Positions 1 through 9,663 of a stretch of 64,000 nt of DNA are shown here, in pieces. This stretch comes from Pomphorhynchus laevis. Its lineage: Eukaryota; Acanthocephala; Palaeacanthocephala; Echinorhynchida; Pomphorhynchidae. The notes beneath the pieces were generated by a model. The model was not told the DNA's origin. It saw only the letters and a program-made list of their open reading frames with translations, and made no database searches. The DNA is taken from contig WNNJ02001849.1 of assembly GCA_012934845.2 (NCBI GenBank), positions 62,001-126,000 of the forward strand, written 5' to 3'. The position numbers and the translations under genes are program-made. Position 1 is the stretch's first letter. Every line of letters begins with the position of its first letter.

Positions 1-50
1 AGGCTTTCATTTCGACAACCGACTTTCACTTAAACCTTTCGTTAGTGATA
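1..50 (+). mobile_element. LINE copy B (older), left fragment of its RT gene
   Basis: These 50 bases match copy A at about 3859-3906, in the RT C-terminal part of ORF2, with a few differences. The same reading continues at 4544, directly after the 3' tail of copy A. Copy B was therefore an older member of the family that was split by copy A. Confidence 0.8.
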
Positions 51-80
51 AGAAAATTTAAAACTGTTCTAGCAAATTAC

Positions 81-220
81 AATTATTCCTGTCAGTTCCA
101 GATTATTCCTGTCAGTTCCAGATTATTCCTGTCAGTTCCAGATTATTCCTGTCAGTTCCAGATTATTCCTGTCAGTTCCAGATTATTCCTGTCAGTTCCA
201 GATTATTCCTGTCAGTTCCG
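81..220 (+). repeat. Seven 20-bp tandem repeats in the LINE 5' leader
   Basis: Seven units of GATTATTCCTGTCAGTTCCA lie head to tail just upstream of ORF1. The first lacks the leading G and the last ends in G. Copy C has the same number of units in the same place (35234-35373). Their position resembles the monomer promoters of some mammalian L1 families; a promoter role here is inference. Confidence 0.9.
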
Positions 221-264
221 CTCGCTACGCTCGCGGATTGAGCTCAATCTATCGATAAAAGGTC

Positions 265-1588
265 ATGCCTAAAAAAGCGCGATCTCAGATCCCTGTTCCT
301 GATCAACAATCTTCCACATCTAAATGCAATGATGGTTATACCAGCTTTGAAGTTGGATGCGATTCCAAAGATTGCGATGTATGGACACTTGTTCGTGTTA
401 AAATATCCGACCACTCAGTGTATAAACTTAAACATTTCACTTGCGGTTTTTGTACATCAGTACGACTACTACAGTTATCCTGCTCATCTACTCCTGTATC
501 ACACACTACCACTCAGACCAATGCTGTTTTAGATGTTTCCCTCGCATCAACACCTGACTTCGCATCATATAATCCCATTATTGAACCTACTCTCTCACAC
601 ACTCCTCGTTCAACTACGTACCAAACTTCCATTAATCTTTCTCATTCTAACAATGCTAACGGCAAAGCTTTTCATCTCGTACCTCCTCTTTCCTATTCCT
701 CCCCCAATCTAAATAAATCTCAAACTTCTTTATTCTCCTCACGAACTCCTTACTCGACCCCCCTGTATCACCTCTCAATAATTTACACCCTTCCATCAAA
801 ATCATTTCCAGTAACATTTCCGATCAACTAATTCAACACTCCATTCCTGTCACTCATGTCCCAACCTATTTTAATTCTCCTTACTCTACCTCCCACGTAA
901 CACTTCCCAATAAGTTACATCCTTCATTTAAAATCATATCCAGTCACATCTCTGATCAACCGATTCAACACCCCGCTCCTGTCACACTTGCTCCAACCAA
1001 TATTAATTCTTTATCAAGCACCCTGTCATTTCCACTTCTATCTGCTCATCTACCTCGACTCCAACCAGCTCTGTCCGTCCACCACTTCCACGAAATCGTT
1101 TTCCTTCGCGCGATCGCTGTATAATCATATCAAACTTAAAGCTTTCCGAATCTGCTTCTCCACAATCTCGCCTCGATGATGATGTATCTGCTTTCAGGTC
1201 TATCCTAGCAACCATTCTTCCTGATGATAACCCATCACTCTTCAATAATATCGCTCCTGTATCCTTTATTCGTTTAAACAAATCCACTAAATCAAATCAT
1301 CTCAGTCCTCCACTCTTAAAAATCGTTTTCCGACATAGTTCACATGCCTCTTCGGTACTCTCCCAACGTTTTAAACTTCTTACCACTTCATCTACTTGCC
1401 GTATCTTTCCTGACCGCTCCCCTTCTGATATTGCCCAGCTCAATTTAGCTCGCATTGAAAACATCGACGTGAAACAAACGGCGAGTCATCCTTATCTATA
1501 CGTAAAATCAACGGAAATTTTCACGTTCTTCACACAAGGCCAAAAATTCGATGGCGTCCCATCTCTCCCCCTTGTCTTCTTCGCTAGT
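265..1588 (+). pseudogene. LINE copy A ORF1 (nucleic-acid chaperone-like), frameshifted
   Basis: ORF1 starts at MPKKARSQ. Residues about 20-60 hold a C-x4-C...C-x2-C pattern (GCDSKDC ... FTCGFC), like a PHD or zinc-finger module. A Ser/Thr/Pro-rich linker follows. The C-terminal part (DRCIIISNLKLSES, then FRSILATILPD, and further on FPDRSPSDIAQLNL) looks like the conserved C-terminal domain of LINE ORF1 proteins. The first frame closes at 831, and the same shift occurs in copy C. That means it was either inherited from the parent element or is bypassed in translation. Copy A has two further one-base losses relative to copy C (near 1022 and 1457). The end overlaps the ORF2 start by about 38 bases. 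Confidence 0.65.
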
Positions 1589-4460
1589 CGATCTCGCTCC
1601 TAAGCATACTTTTCGTCTTAGTCTATTCAATACTCGCTCCATTCTTCATAAAGCTGATATGCTTCTCGATATCTTCGATCAATTATCTATCGATATTCTC
1701 TGCATTACCGAATCCTGGCACACTGACTCCGACGATCTTGCTATTCGTCGTCTATGTCGCTCTGGTTGTTCTCTAGTTGAATCAGCTCGTCAAATTACAT
1801 CTCATACATCTACTGCGTCTAACCATGGCGGTATTGTTGCCATTGCTCGTCACCCAATGTCTTTACGTAAAATCAACGTTAACATCCGTTACACCTCGTT
1901 CGAATTACTCATATGCAGATTATCAACGCCTTTCCCTCTGGAACTTGTGATTGTATACCGTCCAGGTTCAGTTGCCCCATCACGTATCTTCTTTAACGAC
2001 TTGCAGATCTAATGTCTCACTGTTCATTGTCTTATACTCCTTCTTTTGTTCTCGGTGACTTTAACATTCGTCTTGATCGCCCGTCTGACTCTGACTCTAT
2101 CACTTTAACTAATCTTTTTTCTGATTTTAACTATAAATTACTTTCAACAAGCCCAACTCATATTCTCGGCGGTGCTCTCGACATCATTGCTGTTCCTAAC
2201 TGCTTCAATGACTATACCTCCTTGTCAATTACTGATCCTGGTTTGTCCGATCATTTCCTTGTCACTCTTACTCTTACTCGTCCCCATCCTCCTTCTCCGC
2301 CTTTACCATTATCTACACCAAGTCGACCCTGGAAGCTTCTCGATATCCCTATTCTCTGCACAGCCTTACTCAATTCTTCACTCTTTTCACTTCCTCTTAA
2401 CTATCTCTCTCCCGATGATCTCTGCATTCTGTTTGATTCTGAACTTACGTCGATCCTCAATAACCTTCTACCTAGTCGACTTCGACGTTCCCAGCGCTTG
2501 CGCCATGCTCCCTGGTTCGATTCTGACTGTAGTCTTTCTAAGCGTCGACTCCGTCACTCTTTTCGTATGTATAAACGCTTTCTTAAACGTTCACCCAACT
2601 CACTCCCTCCAAATCTTCGTGATTCCTACTTTTCTCAACGCCGTTCACATCTCATTCTTATACGTACTAAACGTACTCTCTTTTGGCGAAATCAACTCGA
2701 GTCATCTTCCAACTCGAAATCTCATTGGAAAATCTTAAACTCAATTCTTTCACGATCATCTACCCCTTGTAATATAAATCCTGATGAATTTTCTTCTTAT
2801 CTACAAACTAAGCTATCTAATTTACTTTCCCTACTACCCATAGCCCCCTTGTACCCACTCTTATCTTTAAATACTTCCCTCCCAGAACTATTCCACCTTC
2901 TTCCCGTTTCGTCTGATGAAGTTTCTTCGGTTCTGATGTCATTACCTAATAAAACCTCTCCTTCTGACCCAATTCCCACTCACTTACTTAAAAATATCTG
3001 CACTTTTATCTTACCCTTCCTAACCACATTGTTCAACTCGTCCATCAGTAGCTGTACATTTCCTTTCCATCTGGAAATGCGCCACTGTTCGTCCTATCAT
3101 CAAAAAGCAATCTCTCGACTCTTCACTACCATCTTCGTACCGTCCAATCTCACTTCTCCCAACCCTCTCTAAACTCCTTGAGCGTCTCGTTCTTAAGCAA
3201 GTTAATACATATCTCTATTCCTCTAACTTATTTCCTCCCTTCCAAGCCGCTTTTCGCTCTAATTACTCTACCGAAATTGCATGTCTTAAAGTTTATAACG
3301 ACTTACTCATATCGCGCGATCATAAATTATGTAGTGTCATAGTTTCTCTTGATCTATCGTCTGCTTTTGACATCGTCGATCACTCGATTCTTCTCCATCG
3401 CCTTCGTCATGATTATGGCTTCTCTTTACCCACTGTATCATGGTTTTCTTCATATCTATCAAACCGTACATTTCGCGTATATTCTAACTCTTCTCTCTCC
3501 CATCCTTCGTCCATTCCGTCCGGTGTTCCGCAAGGCTCCGTATTAGGCCCTATACTTTTCTCTCTTCTTCTCGGTGATTTGTCTTCGATTTCTCATAAAT
3601 TTAACTTCCATGTTATGCAATATGCTGATGACATTCTCATCTATGCTCATGCACCTGTTTATCGTATTCGCGATCTTAGTGTTTCTGCTTCCGACTGTCT
3701 TGTCTCAATTTCCAATCATCTTTCTTCCCTTCGCCTTTCTCTGAATCCTGATAAATCCAAAATTATGTGGATCCTACCTCGACGCCTCGGCTTCGAACCT
3801 CCCTCCGTATCATTAAATTCTAAAATTCTTCCTATCGTTGATAATCTCGTTTTCCTAGGCTTCCATTTTGACAACCGACTTTCACTTAAACCTTTCGTTA
3901 GAGATAAAGTACGCTCATCTACCTTGATACTCCGCAACCTCCGTCAAGTTCGTAGATTGATCGATTTCCCTTCTTGTATGACTCTCATATTATCTCTCCT
4001 TTTTTCTAGACTCGATTATTGTCTTAGTCTATTTTCCAACTCACCTAAATCCACTCTTCTTCCCCTACAACGCATCGTCAACGCAGCTGTCCGAATTCTC
4101 CTCCGTCTTCGTCGTTTTGATCACACATCCTACCATCTTGCTTCTCTCGATTTGCCTACAATTTATTGTCGTGTTCAAATTCGTCTTCTTATCGTTGCTT
4201 TCCGCCTTGTAACTCTTCATACCCCTTCATTTCTCAACCTTCCTTTTCTTGATAATTCTCGTCCTGTTTACTGCTCCTTGCGTTCCTGTAATTCCCTTCT
4301 TTTACATGTCCCAAACTACTCTACCTCCTTTGGACTCCGCTCCTTCCTGGTGGCTGCTCCTCTATCGTGGAATCATCTGCCCATTCATATACGCCAATCA
4401 ACTTCCCTGCAGTGCTTCAAACGACAAATCCGATCCCATCTGAACAATTTAACTGCTTGA
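1551..4460 (+). pseudogene. LINE copy A ORF2: endonuclease plus reverse transcriptase, frameshifted
   Basis: The N-terminal AP endonuclease shows FNTRSI, CITESWH, VYRPGS, LGDFNIR and GLSDHF. The RT shows SSYRPISLLPTLSKLLERLV, QAAFR, LDLSSAFDIVDH, SGVPQGSVLGPILF and YADDILIYAH (YADD near 3619). The C-terminal domain (PLSWNHLPIHIRQS) ends in SHLNNLTA. The start is the ATG shared with copy C at 36706. A missing base near 1999-2003 relative to copy C, an extra T near 3069 and at least one more shift before 3579 break the frame into three or four pieces. The intact enzyme would be about 960 aa and would nick the target and copy the element RNA. Confidence 0.85.
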
Positions 4461-4543
4461 CTTTCTCATTTTTGTTTGTGGACTTGTAAGCGTACAGCTT
4501 GTACGCATTTGCCACATTAAATAAATTTGTATTATTATTATTA

Positions 4544-5165
4544 AAGTACGCTCATCTACCTTGATATTCCGCAATCTCCGTCAAGTTCGTAGATTGATCG
4601 ATTTCCCTTGTATGACTCTCATCTTCTCTTCTTTTCTCAAGACTTGATTACTGTCTTAGTCTATTTTCCAACTCACCTAAATCCACTCTTCTTCCTTTAC
4701 AACGCATCATCAACGCTGCCGTTCGAGTTCTCCTCCGTCTTCGTCGTTTTGATCATACATCCCACTATCTTGTTTCTCTTGATTGGCCTACCATTTATTT
4801 TCGTGTTCAAATTCGTCTTCTTATCATTGCTTTTCGCCTTATAACTTCTCATACCCCTTCATTTCTCAACCTTCCTTTTCTCGACAATTCTCGTACTGTG
4901 TATTGTGCTCTGCGTTCCCGTAATTCCCTTCTTTTACATGTCCCAATCTACTCTACCTCTTTTGGCTTCCGCTCCTTCGTTGTGGCTGCTCCTCTCTTGT
5001 GAAATCAACTGCCTATTCATATCCGCCAATCAACATCTATGCCGTACTTCAAACGCCAAATCCAATTCTTTTTCAACAATTAACTAATTACCTGTGACCT
5101 TTGATGTTCTTTTTTTGTTTGTTATGTTCTCTTTGTCTTTCGTCCTGTATAAATTCATATGTACG
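4544..5165 (+). mobile_element. LINE copy B, right fragment (RT C-terminus and 3' end)
   Basis: The sequence from AAGTACGCTCATCT onward repeats copy A from about 3909 to its stop, with roughly 10% divergence and several indels, so no long frame is open. It ends in T-rich sequence before 5165, where the ubiquilin relic begins. It is older than the copy A insert. Confidence 0.8.
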
Positions 5166-5790
5166 CAGCAGATTAAGTAGAATACAGGATCGCGGATAGA
5201 ATTATCCATGTTTGAGTTGAAATTAGATGTTCGCAACATTTCGATTAACATGCGAGGATTTTCAGCAGCGACCACTAAAAATTGCTGAGGGTTCATCGTA
5301 GAATACCGATTAGTGTTTTCGCGTGATGTAGATTGCAAAGGCGACTCTAAACTGTTTGTAAAAGATACATAAGATCTAGACGAATCGATTAAATTAAATG
5401 GTAAAAGATTTAAAATGGATGCAGATCGATTATTTTTAATGTATTATTCTGAGATGCTCCCGGGTTAGGCAGGGGGTTTGTATTTTCAGTTCCTACTTGA
5501 CTAGTGTTAGCTTACTCGATGAGCTAGAATTAGTATTCAGAGGATTATCGCCAAACTGCTCATGTGCCACATTAAGCATTGGTTCTTGAAAATCGCGATA
5601 AATTCTCTGAAGAACATAAAATCCGCTCGGTAAACTCTCAAGGTTAATCAGGTCTCTATCATGGTTTCTCGTAATTACCTGTATAGTTGTAGGAATACGA
5701 ATCATTTCCATCGTTTGACGCATAAAATCCGGATTGTTAAAGAAATGTGAAACCTCATGGTTCTGCTCCATCACTCTTTGTGAGCTGAAA
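5165..5790 (-). pseudogene. UBQLN: Ubiquilin pseudogene fragment (STI1-repeat region)
   Basis: On the minus strand, residues such as HEVSHFFNNPDFMRQTMEMIR, ITRNHDRDLINLESLPSGF and QEPMLNVAHEQFGDNP match the central STI1 repeats of ubiquilin, the UBL/UBA shuttle factor that brings ubiquitinated proteins to the proteasome. GTENTNPLPNP follows, then a second STI1-like piece (QQFLVVAAENPRMLIEML). The N-terminal UBL and C-terminal UBA domains are absent. The frame shifts near 5500 and there is a stop near 5415. No intron is visible, so a retrocopy is likely. The LINE B tail cuts it on one side and a SINE/MITE unit on the other (about 5777). Confidence 0.8.
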
Positions 5791-6050
5791 TTCGTCTCGT
5801 TGTGGCACGACATTATACTCACAAGTATTTTTCTTATGTTTGATACCGCAGGACGCTATTTATCAACCTGGTAGTAGCATACTTACATTTCACGGTTCGA
5901 CACTTATCATCTGCTTACTCCGTACACTGGTGCTGATCGATTTAAAACTCAGGACGTCTGTATCGCGATTCAACGTTACATCCACTATGCTGGCTGATCC
6001 AGTGGTGTAGATATGCATTTTTGTATATTATTTTTGGTAGAGGATCGTAT
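5777..6050 (-). mobile_element. tRNA-derived SINE / MITE unit, copy 1
   Basis: On the minus strand a tRNA-like stretch (about 5920-6010) has an A-box-like CAGCATAGTGGATG and a B-box-like GAGTTTTAAATC. Its other side carries the unit GTGGCACGACATTAT that serves as a terminal inverted repeat in the copy at 57.6 kb. It matches 57205-57480 and 57565-57910 over almost its whole length. It is diverged and inserted next to the ubiquilin relic. Confidence 0.6.
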
Positions 6051-6240
6051 TCCCCACCAAAAAAATACGTGTATGCATTTATATTATATATAATATTAAA
6101 TATGATATAATATATATAATATATTATATTATACAATATATTTATATTTAATATAATATAATATATTTATATAATATATTTATTTTAATATAATCGGCTT
6201 TAAATATTATTATTCATTATCTGGGTTGAATTATCAAATT
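6050..6240. repeat. AT-rich low-complexity tract
   Basis: This is almost pure A/T with many short TATA/ATAT palindromes. No gene is seen. Confidence 0.7.
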
Positions 6241-6429
6241 TAAGATATTAAAGAACCCGTAAAATAATTTAATCAACACAACTTCTGATATATTTTCTAT
6301 TATAAGGTTTCAATTAAATCAAATATATGATGATTGCCCATATATTAAATTGAAAATTTTGGAATTTCGAAATCTATTATTTATTTTTATAAATAATAGA
6401 TACTTAGATGCTTAAGTTTATAAGACTTA

Positions 6430-6900
6430 ATTAATAAGATCATCTAACTGAATCTACGTATTTTATATTATTTATAAATTAAAAATAATGCCAAATAAAA
6501 TTAAAATAATTAAATTATAAATAATTAAATAATTTTCAAATAATTAATAAATAATTCAATAATTATAAATAATAGATACTTTTATATAATATTTAATATA
6601 ATTAAATTTTAGCCTTAAGTTTATAAGACTTAAATAATCAGATCATCTAACTGAGTCTACGTATTTTATATTATTTATAAATTAATAATAATGCCAAATA
6701 AAATTAAAATCATGACATTATAAAAAATTAAATAATTTTCAAATAATAAATAAATAATTCAATAATTATAAATTATAGATAATTTTATATAATATTTAAT
6801 ATAATTAAAATAAAGTTAAAATTTAATTATAAATTTTAAATAAAAGTCAAGTTTTATAAATTGACTAATAAATAACATACGATGTTTCAAAATCTATCAT
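6430..6900 (-). repeat. Two 3' ends of the YIDD-RT element family
   Basis: Two successive stretches begin with ATCTAACTGA(A/G)TCTACG (6440 and 6645) and run into AT-rich sequence. They end near GACTAATAAATAACATACG and a TCATCAGG motif at 6900. The same layout in the opposite orientation forms the 3' end of the RT element at 49.1-49.97 kb. No coding sequence remains. Confidence 0.55.
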
Positions 6901-6934
6901 CAGGTGGAACTGATGACATATCATCCAACCATGT

Positions 6935-7024
6935 ACATATATAGTGGTGCACATATATAATAATGCACATATCTAATGGTGCACATATCTAATGGCGCAC
7001 ATATCTAATGGTGCACATATCTTC
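6935..7024 (+). repeat. About five copies of a 16-bp repeat
   Basis: The unit GTGCACATATCTAATG recurs with small changes. Single related units occur at 24965 and 25635, immediately before the second copy of the minisatellite flank. Confidence 0.7.
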
Positions 7025-7345
7025 TTTACAATGTAGTTCGTGATGCGTACGCAGTTTCCATTGTTGCTTTTTAAATATAGGAAAAATGCTATTTAAAGCA
7101 AATAATCGATACAAGTTCTGATATATTTTCAATAATAAGGTTTCGATTAAATCAAATATATGATATTGTCCATATTTGAAATTTGAAATTTTGGAGCATG
7201 ATCGATAAGACTAATTTATTTCATATTTCGCTGGCAGCTGCTATCATCAACAGAAACAAATAGTACAGCTTGCTAGTTTGAACATTTTCTTAGCGTCTTT
7301 CATCATCAAAAACAAAACTTTTATTTTGTTTCTAATGATGAAATA
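6935..7345 (+). repeat. Left flank of the 18-bp minisatellite, copy 1
   Basis: About 400 bp here match 25630-25985 (GTGCACATATCTTCTTTAC through the CATCATCAAAAACAAA stretch). In both places the 18-bp minisatellite follows at the same point. The flank and array therefore spread or duplicated as one unit. A third, shorter relic of the flank lies at about 6240-6370. Confidence 0.75.
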
Positions 7346-7755
7346 CGTCATCTAGAAACAAGACGTCATAACGAAACAAGACCTCATCAAGAAACAAGAC
7401 GTCATCAAGAAACAAGAGTCATTAAGAAACAAGACGTCATCAAGAAACAAGACGTCACCAATAAACAAGACGTCATCAAGAAACAAGATTTCATCAAGAA
7501 ACAAGACGTCATCAAGAAACAAGATGTCATCAAGAAACAAGATGTCATCAAGAAACAAGATGTCATCAAGAAACAAGATGTCATCAAGAAACAAGGTGCC
7601 ATCAAGAAACAATGTGTCATCAAGAAACAAGGTGTCATCACGAAACAAGACGCAATCACGAAACAAGACCTCATCAGGAAACAATACGTCATCAAGAAAC
7701 AAGACCTCATCAAGAAACAAGACGTCATCAAGAAACAAGACGTCATCAAAGAATA
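7346..7755 (+). repeat. 18-bp minisatellite, short array (about 22 units)
   Basis: The unit is GACGTCATCAAGAAACAA, with point variants such as GATGTC, GGTGTC and CACGAAAC. Because 18 is a multiple of three and the unit lacks stops in some frames, long artificial frames (repeats of FLDDVL or MTSCFL) appear on the minus strand. They are not evidence for a protein. Confidence 0.9.
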
Positions 7756-7789
7756 TGACGTCTTGCTTCTTGATGCACTTTCTTGTGAA

Positions 7790-7915
7790 ATTAAATTTTT
7801 CTGGTTGTAGCATAACATTATTCTCACAGGTATTTTTCCTATTCTTGATACATCATAACGCTACTATTCAGCCTGGGTGAATCTCATCAGCTACTGATCC
7901 AGACCTGCATTTTAA
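7790..7915 (-). mobile_element. SINE/MITE fragment, copy 2
   Basis: CTGGTTGTAGCATAACATTATTCTCACAGG and the following 90 bp match one end of the units at 5.8 and 57.6 kb. The tRNA-like half is missing. Confidence 0.5.
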
Positions 7916-7984
7916 TGTAATGTACGTATGGATCATATCCGTATGGTCAGCATATACTTATGATATGGTCATAATATCATTATC

Positions 7985-8520
7985 AGTATGATGGATAAGA
8001 GAGGCATACACTCGCTCACTTGCCTGTACGGTGATTATCAAAGACTGAATTATTGTCATTCGCGAAGTGATATTCGCAGCCGCACAATCAGCCCAAATGG
8101 ATGTAACCCTGAAAGTGCGAGGAATTATCCCGGGCCTAATAACGCCCGGCAGACATTTTCTTTTATGAGGATCATCCCATTACTGTTTACATTGCGTTCA
8201 CCTATCCTTAACATATCGCATATCATCACTTCGCCTCCAACGTAGAACTCACCGCAGCCACGTCGTACACTGTCAGTGCCAAGGACAGGAAATATATGGA
8301 CATAATCGGATCAGCAGGGTAAATGTTTTTAGCTACCATATCGGAGACCTTTGGTGGATGGAACGACGAAGGAATCAGAGTTATCAAGCGTGTTGCGAAT
8401 TATATGAGTGTGGCAAGCGGAATCAGATACGCTGTGACGGCCACACCCTTATATTAGTGAATCTATATCGCACTAATGTGGAGGCAACGCCAAAGCCATG
8501 TTAGCTTCACTCGACCAGCT
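7985..8520 (+). pseudogene. RT-nuclease element relic, C-terminal part (RPDG-type family)
   Basis: Pieces in more than one frame follow the order of the better preserved element at 54-56.8 kb. They show a zinc-knuckle-like GIHSLTC, then the ASNVELTAATSY region, then ETFGGWNDEGIRVIKRVANYM, which is the typical tail after the nuclease domain of this RT family. The catalytic RPDG/WD motifs are not recognisable. Stops and shifts are frequent, so this is a dead fragment. I recognise it by family pattern only. Confidence 0.4.
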
Positions 8521-8898
8521 TCCAATATTGGCTTTTGATTATGGCCAACAGGAAGCGTCTGAACCTGAAAAACGCCTTTTCGAGTGGGACGATTGTCTCA
8601 ATAATAAACTGTCAGTATAATCTACATACGGATGCTGTGATTCACTTATTGCACGTTATTCAAAATGTGTAAATGACGATACAGATGCTATTGAAGGCTT
8701 CTTACCCGTTTACGACAAATTTCAATCAAGCCGAAGAAACGTCATATTCACTTATATCCATTAAAACAAGTAAATTGTCGATCAATTATTAGACAATGGT
8801 ATCAACCAGAACAGCTTAAATAACACCGATCAGTCAAACGATCATTATATGTACGTGACTCTGTTCATATCGACAAACTTTCTCCACCTCTCTATAGT
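8521..8898 (+). other. Unassigned stretch before the WH2-like ORF
   Basis: Short open pieces such as GQQEASEPEKRLFEWDDCLNN and CDSLIARYSKCVNDDTDAIEGF look protein-like but are cut by stops. They may be lost or unresolved exons of the following ORF. No family is recognised. Confidence 0.3.
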
Positions 8899-9201
8899 AT
8901 GATCAATTTTGTTAGTAAAAACGAAACTACCAGCAAGCGAGAGGAGAAGGGTCAATTGGCGACGAAGAACAAGAAATTTAAAGACGATTTGCTTGAGCAG
9001 ATTCGCAACAAAGCTTTCAATCTTCAAAAAGTGTCGATGACGGAACGATCATCAACAAATGATCCCTTAAAGAGCATGTCGAAGCCGGTATATTTGCGTA
9101 CAGCATCAACTCATGCACTTAAAATGCGACGCGACGGAATTCACTCTGGTAGTGGAGATCAGCCATCAAGTAGTGAATCAGACAGCAACGAGCCCATTTA
9201 G
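8899..9201 (+). CDS. ORF with WH2-like actin-binding motif, hypothetical
   Basis: This 100-aa frame contains LLEQIRNKAFNLQKV (residues about 31-45), which fits the WH2 pattern LLxxIxxGxxLKKV found in WASP/WAVE-type actin regulators. The Gly of the pattern is replaced. The N-terminus is lysine-rich and the C-terminus is Ser/Asp/Glu-rich (SSSESDSNEPI), loosely like the acidic tail of such proteins. It could be a terminal exon of a larger gene or a chance frame. No splice acceptor was settled on, and the start is simply the first ATG. Confidence 0.35.
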   Translation: MINFVSKNETTSKREEKGQLATKNKKFKDDLLEQIRNKAFNLQKVSMTERSSTNDPLKSMSKPVYLRTASTHALKMRRDGIHSGSGDQPSSSESDSNEPI

Positions 9202-9663
9202 AATGTGTTTATATATTTTTCTATCTGTTTTAATTTGCTTTTTGAATTTAAACATTTTTCTAAATCATAAAAATTTCTTTAATTTGTATAGATCAACAAG
9301 TTTAAGGTTTTATAGTGTTGTCAAGATTAGAAAAAATATCAATTTTGTATTTTTTAATATAAAAATTTTATTTTATAAAAATTCGGTTGGTTAATAAAAG
9401 TTGTTTTTATTATTAAAAATTTATTCTGAAGTATGAATTTAACATTTTCCTTAAAAATTTGCCAGCTTTAAACGACAAGCGATCACTTATAAATTCTGTT
9501 CGGTATAATTAAAAAAAATTAAAAAAAATTTAAATTTAAAAATAAAAAGAAGTTTGGTATAATTTGCTAGAACAAGCAGTAAGAACGATTTTTGTTAAAT
9601 ATAAAGTTTAATTTGCATGGTTGTAATTCTATAATGCACTTTTATATTTTTCGATAAACAATT
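9202..9663. other. AT-rich spacer downstream of SDHC
   Basis: This is poly-A/T rich and holds no gene I can support. It includes the presumed SDHC 3' UTR, which reads leftward from 9663. Confidence 0.5.

Larger units (their letters stand above)
51..4543 (+). mobile_element. CR1/L2-group LINE, copy A, near full length
   Basis: This is a complete-looking non-LTR retrotransposon: a 5' tandem-repeat leader (81-220), ORF1 (from 265), ORF2 with an AP-type endonuclease and an RT, and a short 3' UTR. The UTR carries a small hairpin (4491-4512) and ends in a TATTATTATTA tail. The start is set by the point where homology with the second copy at 35204 begins. It is about 99% identical to copy C where both exist, so both moved recently. 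ORF2 carries several single-base frameshifts, so this copy is not autonomous. The endonuclease and RT fit the CR1/L2 group of LINEs; the exact clade is not certain. It sits inside copy B without a clear target duplication. Confidence 0.9.

Noticed and set aside
45-272. Frame reading through the 20-bp LINE leader repeats (repeats of QIIPVSSRLFLSVPDYSC)
   Set aside because: A 20-bp unit cycles through all three frames. The frame overlaps the ORF1 start and has no support as a protein.
1003-1287. Minus-strand frame across LINE ORF1 (and its twin at 36118-36441)
   Set aside because: It is the antisense shadow of the ORF1 C-terminal region. It is conserved only because the LINE copies are near identical.
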